Positions 18,050 through 26,500 of a DNA stretch of 64,000 nucleotides are shown here, one piece after another. Numbering within the stretch: position 1 is the stretch's first letter; each line of letters starts with the position of its first letter. The DNA is taken from positions 25,035 through 89,034 of the forward strand of contig CAKZUP010000009.1 of the NCBI GenBank assembly GCA_937922945.1. Reading direction: 5' to 3'. The stretch is from an uncultured Granulosicoccaceae bacterium. Its GTDB lineage: Bacteria > Pseudomonadota > Gammaproteobacteria > Granulosicoccales > Granulosicoccaceae. The notes below the pieces were generated by a model, which made no database searches, was not told the origin of the DNA, and saw only the letters and a program-made list of their open reading frames with translations. Made by a program: the position numbers and the translations under genes.

Positions 18050-18958
18050 ATGGACAAATACACAGAAATGCTGGTTTTCTCAAAAGCGGCCGATATGGGT
18101 AGCTTTTCAGCAGCAGCTCGTGATCTTGATTTAACACCCTCGGCTGTCAGCAAGCTTATTACACGGCTGGAAGATCGCTTGGGTGCTCGGCTGTTCCAAC
18201 GCACCACTCGCAAACTCAGCCTAACTGCCGAAGGTCACGCGTTTCAAGACCGTTGTGGCGCCATATTGCAAGAGATTCAGCAAGCTGAAGATGCTGTTAT
18301 GGCCTTGCACGACAGAGTCACCGGCACCCTTCGCATCACCACCATCTCGGCGTTTGCTCGCATACAGATGATAAAACTGATGCCTGAGTTCATGTCCAAT
18401 TTCCCCGAACTTCGGGTGGAGCTTGAGCTCAGCGAACGTGAAGTTGATCTGGTTGGTGAGGGGGTCGATGTCGCTATTGTGCTTAGCGATGGTCTGACCG
18501 ATGAGTCCCTGGTAGCACGACGCCTGGCGGTCAACAAGCGCGTTATCTGCGCATCGCCCGAGTATCTTGCCAAGCACGGCACGCCAACCACACCAGAAGA
18601 CTTGATGAATCACAATTGCCTTACGCATTCATCAATCCAGCACTTTAACGATTGGGAATTTCAAACACCCGATGGCATTCGTGCTCAGCGCGTGAAAGGC
18701 AACTTTCATACAAACAGTGCATCGGCTTTGCATGAAGCGGTGAAAGCCGGTATTGGTATCGCGCGACTGGCAAGCTACGTTGTACAACCTTCATTGGAAA
18801 ATAATCTTGTTGTACCGCTATTGCAGGACCACGCGGTAGACAGCTCTTCCATACAACTGGTTTATCCACACCGCAGACATTTAAGCAACAAGGTTCGGGT
18901 TTTCACCGACTTTATGGTGAGTAAATTTACGCCTAATCCGCCTTGGGAACAAACGTAG
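18050..18958 (+). CDS. LysR-family transcriptional regulator
   Basis: 302 residues. The N-terminal winged helix-turn-helix is typical (FSKAADMGSFSAAARDLDLTPSAVSKLI, quoted here only as the region of residues 9-36), followed by RLGARLFQRTTRKLSLTAEG. The C-terminal LysR substrate-binding domain starts near residue 88 (VTGTLRIT). It belongs to the CrgA/DmlR-like group of regulators. The effector is unknown. It is divergent from the ABC exporter gene, which LysR proteins often control, so that gene is the first candidate target. Confidence 0.94.
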   Translation: MDKYTEMLVFSKAADMGSFSAAARDLDLTPSAVSKLITRLEDRLGARLFQRTTRKLSLTAEGHAFQDRCGAILQEIQQAEDAVMALHDRVTGTLRITTISAFARIQMIKLMPEFMSNFPELRVELELSEREVDLVGEGVDVAIVLSDGLTDESLVARRLAVNKRVICASPEYLAKHGTPTTPEDLMNHNCLTHSSIQHFNDWEFQTPDGIRAQRVKGNFHTNSASALHEAVKAGIGIARLASYVVQPSLENNLVVPLLQDHAVDSSSIQLVYPHRRHLSNKVRVFTDFMVSKFTPNPPWEQT

Positions 18959-18979
18959 TACTCAACGAGGTTACTAAAC

Positions 18980-19010
18980 AATCAGGCCGACGCTTAACGT
19001 CGGCCTGATT
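18980..19010. terminator. Hairpin between convergent LysR and glnB genes
   Basis: A perfect 13-bp stem (18980-18992 with 18998-19010) with a CTTAA loop, 22 bases after the LysR stop. A good T-tract is absent on both strands, so termination may be inefficient or Rho-assisted. Confidence 0.65.
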
Positions 19011-19068
19011 AAGAAAACTGATCTGAAGCATATTTTTTAGAACAGTTATTCTACAAACGACACAACAC

Positions 19069-19476
<408 letters not shown>

Positions 19477-19505
19477 TTAGTCCTCAAATTATTCCTTAAA
19501 CCATT

Positions 19506-19553
19506 CCTGAGGATATTTCCCCTGAAATATTTCCTTTGAAATATATCCTCAGG
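19506..19553 (-). repeat. Hairpin and 14-base triplicate between amtB and glnB
   Basis: CCTGAGGATAT at 19506-19516 is the exact inverse of ATATCCTCAGG at 19543-19553. The interval is built of three imperfect 14-base copies starting at 19507, 19521 and 19535 (TGAAATATTTCC-like). On the transcribed strand this could act as a processing or attenuation hairpin separating amtB from glnB expression. Confidence 0.65.
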
Positions 19554-19564
19554 CCGCAGATGGA

Positions 19565-20755
19565 TTACTTCGACGAAGCCGATATTTGGTGAATGCTCAA
19601 GTCTGCGCCATTAAACTCTTCTTCTTCACTTAATCGGATACCCGAGAGGGCTTTAATCACACCATAAACGATAAAGCCGACAATTGTCGCAAATACAATA
19701 CCAGCCAGACTACCAATTAACTGAGCCGTGAAGCTTACACCGCCAAGCCCTTTCATCGATTCCTGTCCAAAAATACCACAAGCAATGCCACCCCATGCGC
19801 CACATATGCCATGCAGAGGCCAAACACCCAGAACATCATCAATTTTCCACTTGTTTTGAGCGATGGTGAAAAACCAGACAAACAAAAGACCAGCCACAGC
19901 TCCCACAATCAATGATCCCATGGGATGCATGACATCAGAACCTGCACAAACAGCAACGAGCCCAGCTAACGGACCATTGTGTAAGAATCCAGGGTCGTTC
20001 TTACCCGCAACCAGCGCCGCAAGTAAGCCACCCACCATGGCCATCAGTGAATTCATTGCCACCAGACCACTGATATCACCAACAGCCTGCGCGGACATTA
20101 CATTAAAACCGAACCAACCAACGGTCAAAATCCACGCGCCGAGCGCAAGAAACGGAATACTTGACGGAGCGAAGCTTGCACCGATGGAACCGTCCGCACG
20201 ATAACGACCCTGTCGAGCACCCAATAAAACAACCGCGCCTAATGCAATCCATCCACCCATACCATGCACAACGATAGAGCCTGCGAAATCGTGAAATTCA
20301 GCGCCAGCGACACTGGCTATCCAGCTTTGAAAACCGTGGTTACCATTCCAGATTAAACCTTCAAAAAACGGATAGGCCAACGCAACGATAATGAAGGAGG
20401 CAATTAACTGCGGATAGAACTTCGCCCGCTCTGCTATACCGCCGGAAATAATGGCTGGGATAGCAGCGGCAAATGTAAGCAGGAAGAAAAATTTAACCAG
20501 CTCATAACCATTGTTACCAGTCAGGTCGGATGCTGCAGCGAAGAAATCCATGCCGTAGGCTAATTGATAGCCAATGAAAAAATAGGCAATTGTGGATATG
20601 CCAAAGTCGGCAAATATTTTTGATAACGCATTAACTTGATTTTTCTCGCGCACCGTACCGACTTCTAAAAACGCGAAACCCGCGTGCATGAATAAAACTA
20701 ATATTGCTCCGATTAATACAAAAAGCGTATCACTACCTGTCTGCAAAGCTTCCAT
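19565..20755 (-). CDS. amtB: Ammonium transporter AmtB
   Basis: 396 residues with about 11 transmembrane helices. Conserved features are the opening helix ending EVGTVREKN (31-39), FFLLTFAAAIPAIISG (90-105), Asp156 in FHDFAGS, the twin pore histidines His164 (VVHGMGG) and His315 (WPLHGICG), and GWFGFN (213-218). It conducts ammonium across the inner membrane and is expected to be gated by the P-II protein encoded just downstream. No separate cleavable signal peptide is evident. I searched the upstream region for a sigma-54 -24/-12 element and found none. Confidence 0.96.
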   Translation of the reverse strand: MEALQTGSDTLFVLIGAILVLFMHAGFAFLEVGTVREKNQVNALSKIFADFGISTIAYFFIGYQLAYGMDFFAAASDLTGNNGYELVKFFFLLTFAAAIPAIISGGIAERAKFYPQLIASFIIVALAYPFFEGLIWNGNHGFQSWIASVAGAEFHDFAGSIVVHGMGGWIALGAVVLLGARQGRYRADGSIGASFAPSSIPFLALGAWILTVGWFGFNVMSAQAVGDISGLVAMNSLMAMVGGLLAALVAGKNDPGFLHNGPLAGLVAVCAGSDVMHPMGSLIVGAVAGLLFVWFFTIAQNKWKIDDVLGVWPLHGICGAWGGIACGIFGQESMKGLGGVSFTAQLIGSLAGIVFATIVGFIVYGVIKALSGIRLSEEEEFNGADLSIHQISASSK

Positions 20756-20900
20756 ATATGACGCACCTAACTAACAATCGATGTGAAAAGAGGGAGTGCG
20801 TGAATGTCATTTTCAACACAAACACAAAACGAAAAAATACCCGCGCACCTCATTAGCGCAAGATACTATCAAAGAGTTCGATAGAAGTGCATCCTATGAA

Positions 20901-20977
20901 CCAAGAAAGCGCTATCTTGGTTTTTAACCGGCAATTAGCGCTTTATTTTAGGGCGCTCGCACCTATATAGTGCGAGC
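20901..20977. promoter_or_regulatory. Palindromic elements in the amtB upstream region
   Basis: Between the M48 gene stop and amtB are two hairpins: CCAAGA/TCTTGG (20901-20906 and 20915-20920), followed by five T's on the + strand, and a perfect 8-bp GCTCGCAC/GTGCGAGC stem (20955-20962 and 20970-20977). AGCGC-containing motifs recur nearby. They may be terminators for the M48 gene or operators for amtB. Confidence 0.4.
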
Positions 20978-21047
20978 CAGTGGCAGGATAAGGCTGACTT
21001 ATAAACCAGATTACTTTGGCTGCATGGAGTCAGCAGTACAACAGTAA

Positions 21048-22247
21048 TTAGTCAGGCTCTAGATCTTGCTCGATGGTTTGGGCCACAAAGGTACGTGAGA
21101 TACCCAATCCATCGGCAATTTGATTCAGCACATCCTGCTCTGCATTTACCACAGCACCATCAGCCATAGCAATAACACAAAGATCCCGGATTACCTGCAT
21201 GCATTGAGTATCTGTGCAGTTTTCTTTTGCCCGTTCAATTCGCTGTGGAAGTTGTTCCTTAATACGCTGTGGATTTAACTTGTCGCTGTATTCACCTTTC
21301 TCGAAGAACTTCTCAAACGCCGCTATCTCTTCATCTGAAATACCATTAGCCGAATTCGCAACGACTATTGAACCTGCGAACAATAAATGCCGCATAGCTA
21401 TAGCAGTATCTGTTTTTGCATCGAGGTAGCTAGGTTCCATCAGACTCATTAGCCTTTGCACACCCACGTCGAGTTCGTCTAGTGATGTGCCAGACTTATC
21501 CATCAAATTTGACGCAAAAAACAAACGCAGCGCTTTCACACGTAACGGACTAAACGGATGCGTTGAAAACCAATCGCCTTCCGGCGCACCCTGCCCCGGT
21601 TCATCATGAGCCGCTTGCATATCATCGACTTGCTGCAAAAATTCATCTAATTCAAACTTAACGGTATTGCCGGTTAAACCAGACGCCAACTTGAATAATC
21701 CACTGGCGACACTGTGAAAATCCTGAGCACAATAAGCGCCCGCCCTGTCGGCTGAAATTTCGGCGTTACGGGACCAGGCAAACAACTTCAAAGCCAGCTT
21801 GGGATCGGGCCTGCTTCGCCCTTTCACGATATAGCCAATTGGGATGGCGTGATGGTTGTAGACATGATGACCGAATTCATGCCCCATAACGAACTGTAAT
21901 TCTTTTGGGGTAAAGCTCTCTAACAGCGCAGAAGAAAACATGACATACAAACGCCCCTCTTCCGGCTTGAAACACATTGCGTTAAATTGCGGGCTCGCAT
22001 AAACGTACAACTCTAACGGTATATCCATAGATAAACGCTCGATGCATTCATCGGATAATTTATAAATGTCCGGCGCCATTTTACGGCTCAAACGTACAGA
22101 CGTTGACAACAATCGTCTTCGTAAACCAGTTGGTCCTTCGGCTTCGTGCTCTTCTAATGCATCGTTTACGCGTTTAACCGTTTTGTCTTCAAGCAAAGCA
22201 TCAGATTGGGCTTTGTCATTACGGTATCGAAGATCGTCGGCATGCAC
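21048..22247 (-). CDS. M48-family metallopeptidase with C-terminal TerB-like domain
   Basis: 399 residues from a GTG at 22245-22247, chosen because AGGAG lies eight bases upstream; a TTG 15 bases further upstream would put that site inside the gene. An M48 peptidase domain spans about 60-260, with HEFGHH near 123-128 supplying two zinc ligands and NAEISADRAGAY near 180 holding the third-ligand Glu and the ExxxD pattern. No transmembrane helix is obvious, so it may be cytoplasmic. The last 110 residues form a helical TerB-like module (CVIAMADGAVVNAEQ). The domain pairing is unusual. Confidence 0.85.
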   Translation of the reverse strand: MHADDLRYRNDKAQSDALLEDKTVKRVNDALEEHEAEGPTGLRRRLLSTSVRLSRKMAPDIYKLSDECIERLSMDIPLELYVYASPQFNAMCFKPEEGRLYVMFSSALLESFTPKELQFVMGHEFGHHVYNHHAIPIGYIVKGRSRPDPKLALKLFAWSRNAEISADRAGAYCAQDFHSVASGLFKLASGLTGNTVKFELDEFLQQVDDMQAAHDEPGQGAPEGDWFSTHPFSPLRVKALRLFFASNLMDKSGTSLDELDVGVQRLMSLMEPSYLDAKTDTAIAMRHLLFAGSIVVANSANGISDEEIAAFEKFFEKGEYSDKLNPQRIKEQLPQRIERAKENCTDTQCMQVIRDLCVIAMADGAVVNAEQDVLNQIADGLGISRTFVAQTIEQDLEPD

Positions 22248-22436
22248 AGGCAGGCTCCTCAAGATAGTGTATTAAGTGCTTAATGCGGGTTTCTTGTAAG
22301 TCGAATACTAATGATTAGAGACGACTATTATTACTGAAGTTCAATCTGGCTTATTGTTATTGTTAGTGTTCCGGGCTATTTTTAACATGCAGACCAACCA
22401 AACAGGTACAGCATTAAAATAGCACCTTTGCATCGC

Positions 22437-23612
22437 TCAATGTTTAAGCAGCAGCGAACTTTCTAATTTATGCAACAAAGAAATTACTTGATTTACCAGT
22501 AAATCCATTCTGGTTACTGCCATCTCCAAATCGTATTTTTCATCATTAACGTTACGCCTATCCAGAATGCTTTGAGTTAACCCGTATAACTCACGGATCG
22601 GTTGTTCCAGAGAATCGAACGAAGCAGTTCCGCGCAACTGTTGGCCCACTCCAAAATACCAGCTTCCCAGCCGGGAGGCTTCCAGTCTTTCACTGATGTC
22701 CGGGTCTATCACTGACGGTAAACATGCGTTTGCACCAACACGCGCACAATAGATCACATCGAACAGGCATTTCCTGTGATGAAGCACATTATGAACAGCC
22801 TGATGAATACGACCGATTTGTGAACCATCAAATTCATGTGACTTTGATGCGAATGTTTTGAGCGCATCCAGAGACAACGGATGACTGATGTAAAACCCTT
22901 GCGCCTCCTCACAACCGTTTGCCATAAGAAAATGATAAGTCGCACTGGACTCTATACCTTCAGCCACTGATGTCATGCGCAGTTCACGCGCCATCGATAT
23001 GGATGCTTTTACAACATTTAAGTTTTGCCGCGATGTACCCATGCGTCTAACCACACCTTGATCGAGCTTCAGAGCTGAAAAGGGCAATTGACTGAGCCGA
23101 TCAATGGAGGAATACCCCGTTCCAAAATCGTCCATGAGTACGTCAATGCCCAGCTCTGTCAGACGGATAATATCTTCACGAATTTGATCAAAGCTACCCA
23201 TTACCGCACTTTCAGTGATTTCTATTTGTAAATCACTTGGTTTGATGGCGTTTTTTTCTAAGTATGTTTTTATCTGCTCACTGATAGTTTGAGACTGAAG
23301 GTCGTTTGGAGCAACGTTCATAGACAAAGACAGATCGAGCCCGATGTTACGCAATTCCTGTGAGGCATTTACCACCTGATCGAGCAACATCACCGTGATG
23401 TCGTGAAGTAAACCACTGCTTTCCGCCAAAGGTATAAACACATTGGGTGGAATGATGTCACCCTCGCCCACATTCCAGCGGACTAACGCCTCGGCACCGA
23501 TTACGTTTCCCGTAAGCAGATTAACTTTCGGTTGGTAATAAAGAATAAGCTCGTTATTCTCAATAGCACGTTCAAGTGCTTGTTGAGTGAGTCCGGATTG
23601 CATAGACCGCAC
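22437..23612 (-). CDS. EAL-domain c-di-GMP phosphodiesterase with degenerate CZB-like tail
   Basis: 391 residues. The EAL domain (about 10-255) looks catalytically complete: EALVRW with Glu41, ITESAVM, DDFGTGYSS (161-169), Lys182 and VAEGIES with Glu218. There is no GGDEF, PAS or membrane part. Residues about 268-350 follow the CZB zinc-sensor layout, with SRLGSWYFGVGQQ (313-325) in place of C-x-L-G-x-W and PIRELYG in place of PHxxxH, so the usual zinc Cys and both His are missing. It should hydrolyse c-di-GMP. The GTG start overlaps the DUF349 stop (TAGTG), implying translational coupling; an ATG nine bases later is the alternative start. Confidence 0.9.
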   Translation of the reverse strand: MRSMQSGLTQQALERAIENNELILYYQPKVNLLTGNVIGAEALVRWNVGEGDIIPPNVFIPLAESSGLLHDITVMLLDQVVNASQELRNIGLDLSLSMNVAPNDLQSQTISEQIKTYLEKNAIKPSDLQIEITESAVMGSFDQIREDIIRLTELGIDVLMDDFGTGYSSIDRLSQLPFSALKLDQGVVRRMGTSRQNLNVVKASISMARELRMTSVAEGIESSATYHFLMANGCEEAQGFYISHPLSLDALKTFASKSHEFDGSQIGRIHQAVHNVLHHRKCLFDVIYCARVGANACLPSVIDPDISERLEASRLGSWYFGVGQQLRGTASFDSLEQPIRELYGLTQSILDRRNVNDEKYDLEMAVTRMDLLVNQVISLLHKLESSLLLKH

Positions 23613-26431
23613 TACTGATTGCTGGCACTGAGGAAACGGGATTGCAATGTATCTTTCAGAGACTGCTTCACCGGTCCTGACGCATACCAGTCAATCGCCA
23701 ACTGCTTAAGTTCTGCGCGCTTATCAACGACAGAAGAAGATGTCATACCCTCGCGTAAATTTTCCAGCTGATACTGCATCCGAAGTGCTTTATCTTCAGC
23801 GGGTGTATCTTTGTCTGCCAGAATCTCCATTCTGATCAGGATTTGACGCCGTACTTTTTCATTCTCGTCGTAGTCGAACTGAGTGTTGTTTTCCAGATGC
23901 TTCAGCGCGGCCTCACGCCTTGCTACCAATTTGCCAAGCATTTCTCGAGCTATACTCGATTCTGAATTTTCCCATGCATGTTTGACATCGTCGCGCAATG
24001 TATCGGTGTTATTTTCAGGCGACTCAACCGCAATTTCAAGCTGCTCGCACAACTCAACCAGCCGAACCACTTCGTTTGCTTCGGCTTTTACTCGTTGCTT
24101 CTTAGCGTTCTCCTGCATTTTAGAACACGCATCCAGCGCACCACGAAAATCCCGAATGAGAAACTTCTTTTCTTTTTCAGGAAAATCTGCCAGCGATTGA
24201 AATTCTGTTTGCAGCGCTTGTACTTGCTGGTCGTCACTTTCAGATGATCTGGAGATTTTCCTTAGCTCTTTAATAATGTCACGCGCTCGGAAGACGTGCC
24301 CCATACTCGCCTGATACTGCTCTCGCTTTTGCTCATGCTGATGTTTGTAAATGACTTTGCAATGCGAATTAAACTCTTCCCATAAAGCCTGATCATCTTT
24401 TCTACGAACAATACCCACTTGCTTCCAGGCACTTTGCAAACGCTTGGCCTGATTGGCTGAGTGCTGATTGATATCCGCTTCAGCCAGCTTTTTAATTTTT
24501 TCTATTAATTCCTGTTTTTCCAGTACATTGGCATCGTACTGTTCAGACAGTTTCTCGTCGAAGGGTTTTAGTACGTCTGAAAAACGCTGCTCCAACGCTC
24601 TGTCTGGTTTTCTATCCGGCACACGATTATTACTCCAATCGCGCTTTGCGTTGTTCACTGTCCGTTGTATCGCTTTCCAATCAGGCGCATCCCAATCGAT
24701 CGCTTTAAACTCTTGCTCAAGCTTATCGCACAACGCTTTTTTCGCATTCAGTTTGGCTTCACGCTGCTCCTGCTTCTCGGCAAAGTACGCCTTACAAGGT
24801 TCGTATGCGGTATCACCCGCTGTTTTAAATCTTGTCCAGAGATCATTCGATGCACGACTAGCACCCAGGCTTTTCCATTGGGCTTGATAGGTTTTTATTT
24901 CCTTCGCCAGCGCTTCAGGTTTTAATTCTTTTGCGGGCAAGGCCTCCATGGCATCGCATAGCGCTTCCAATTTTGGTCTGGCCGCAAAGTCTTGCCAATC
25001 GGCCATTTCATCGAGTTGTTTTTCTGCTCTTAGTAGCTTGTCTGAGAACTGACTTCGCTCGGCAGGTTCCATCGCATCGACTTTCTTTTGCAATCTGCGA
25101 AACATACTACTCGCTGGGCCCCACTTACCATCGGTAACGGTTGCTGCTAAAGCGGCAAATTGCTTATGCGTAGCTTTTGCTCTATCGAGAGATTCTTGCT
25201 TGGCTTTCTCCAAACGGTTTTCAAGTGCTGTTGCGTGTGCTTTTAATTCAGCAATATAAGCGCACTGTTCAACATTGATACCCGGTAAAACAGACTGTGT
25301 GTCCAGTAGCGCCTGAACGCGTTTTGTTCGATCTTTGATAGCGCCAGGGCGTCCTTTCGACAACTCGAATGGCGGATTGAATAACACACCCACCGATTTT
25401 GCATGCGCAAGCACTTTTTCGCTGTCACTCCCGGCCGCAATAGGTTCGGCGTATTCAAACTTATCAAGCTCTTCCAGCTTTACCTCTTTCAACGCCAGCA
25501 ACAAAGCGTCGCGTGCGGGATCTGGCTTGGCAGGTGTTACCTCGACCGCCGCCGTACTAACCTTTTCGGCTGAAACTTCTGATGGCGGATTGGATTGGCT
25601 TGCATCCGAGGATGGGGTTACAACCGGTTCAGCCGATAATTTTTCTGCCTTGGCTTTATCGTCGTGTTCTTTAATGACTTCGCTGACTTTCTGACTTGCA
25701 GCTGCAAACTGAGGTTCATCATTTGCGCGATACTCCGTACCGACCGATTCCCACTTGGCTTTTAATGCTGCATAGCGACCGGCATACTGTGGAGACCAAA
25801 CGCTCTCGGACAAAGACACCATGGAGTTAAGCGTAGACACAACCAGCTCTTGAGCTGCCGTTTTTTCCGCTTCCAGAGCAGCTCTTTCATCCAGTCCAGA
25901 CTGTAATAGCTTCGCTACCTCTTTATCGCGAGATCGGCACGCGACTAAGGCCGCCTTTATGTTGTTATCGTCTTTCAACTGTTTGGCACAGGTCACGCGT
26001 ACATCATGAAATCGCGTCTGCTCAAGCACGCCAAGTAATGCCGATTCATCGGTGATTCTTGCCAATGCGGCAGTACGAATTGACTCGCTGCTACTGTTGG
26101 CTGCCAATAGCGGTGCGTAAACAGACGCCTGTTTGTTCAGTAGCGCTTCTGCTTCTGAATCTGTTATGGCACTTTCAAGCGATAACTGGGTTATACGAGA
26201 TTCAATCGAACCAGCCATCGCTGGTTGCGCATCAAGTACGCGCTGTAACACAGACACACTGGAGAGGTTAGCAATGGCAGCAGCACGCACCGATTCATCA
26301 GTATCGGTACTGGCCATACGTTCAATTAGCAGCTGATGTTCAGGCGAGTTACTGTCCATCGAATCCAGACTCGCTATTCGAACTTCGGGGTCTTTATGTG
26401 TGTGACGATCGGGCTTAAGAAAATTTTTCAC
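23612..26431 (-). CDS. Large DUF349 coiled-coil protein
   Basis: 939 residues, mostly charged alpha helix. DUF349-type units are recognisable by the repeated LW-x-x-F motif, for example LWTRFKTAGDTAYEPC and LWEEFNSHCKVIYKHQ. The N-terminal 200 residues look like helical repeats in which degenerate ALARITDESALL segments recur. An Ala/Ser/Pro-rich linker lies near 265-310. No membrane segment or signal peptide. DUF349 proteins are common in gammaproteobacteria and their function is not established. The start is a GTG at 26429-26431. The stop overlaps the start of the EAL gene, so the pair is coupled. Confidence 0.88.
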   Translation of the reverse strand: MKNFLKPDRHTHKDPEVRIASLDSMDSNSPEHQLLIERMASTDTDESVRAAAIANLSSVSVLQRVLDAQPAMAGSIESRITQLSLESAITDSEAEALLNKQASVYAPLLAANSSSESIRTAALARITDESALLGVLEQTRFHDVRVTCAKQLKDDNNIKAALVACRSRDKEVAKLLQSGLDERAALEAEKTAAQELVVSTLNSMVSLSESVWSPQYAGRYAALKAKWESVGTEYRANDEPQFAAASQKVSEVIKEHDDKAKAEKLSAEPVVTPSSDASQSNPPSEVSAEKVSTAAVEVTPAKPDPARDALLLALKEVKLEELDKFEYAEPIAAGSDSEKVLAHAKSVGVLFNPPFELSKGRPGAIKDRTKRVQALLDTQSVLPGINVEQCAYIAELKAHATALENRLEKAKQESLDRAKATHKQFAALAATVTDGKWGPASSMFRRLQKKVDAMEPAERSQFSDKLLRAEKQLDEMADWQDFAARPKLEALCDAMEALPAKELKPEALAKEIKTYQAQWKSLGASRASNDLWTRFKTAGDTAYEPCKAYFAEKQEQREAKLNAKKALCDKLEQEFKAIDWDAPDWKAIQRTVNNAKRDWSNNRVPDRKPDRALEQRFSDVLKPFDEKLSEQYDANVLEKQELIEKIKKLAEADINQHSANQAKRLQSAWKQVGIVRRKDDQALWEEFNSHCKVIYKHQHEQKREQYQASMGHVFRARDIIKELRKISRSSESDDQQVQALQTEFQSLADFPEKEKKFLIRDFRGALDACSKMQENAKKQRVKAEANEVVRLVELCEQLEIAVESPENNTDTLRDDVKHAWENSESSIAREMLGKLVARREAALKHLENNTQFDYDENEKVRRQILIRMEILADKDTPAEDKALRMQYQLENLREGMTSSSVVDKRAELKQLAIDWYASGPVKQSLKDTLQSRFLSASNQ

Positions 26432-26500
26432 GCGTGAAGTACTGGCAGGCTTGGAAACGATAGTTAACCACAGTATAACAAGTGCTTAACACTGATTTCG

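Noticed and set aside
20756..20900. Sigma-54 promoter of amtB
   Set aside because: No TGGCAC-N5-TTGC-like element on the minus strand.
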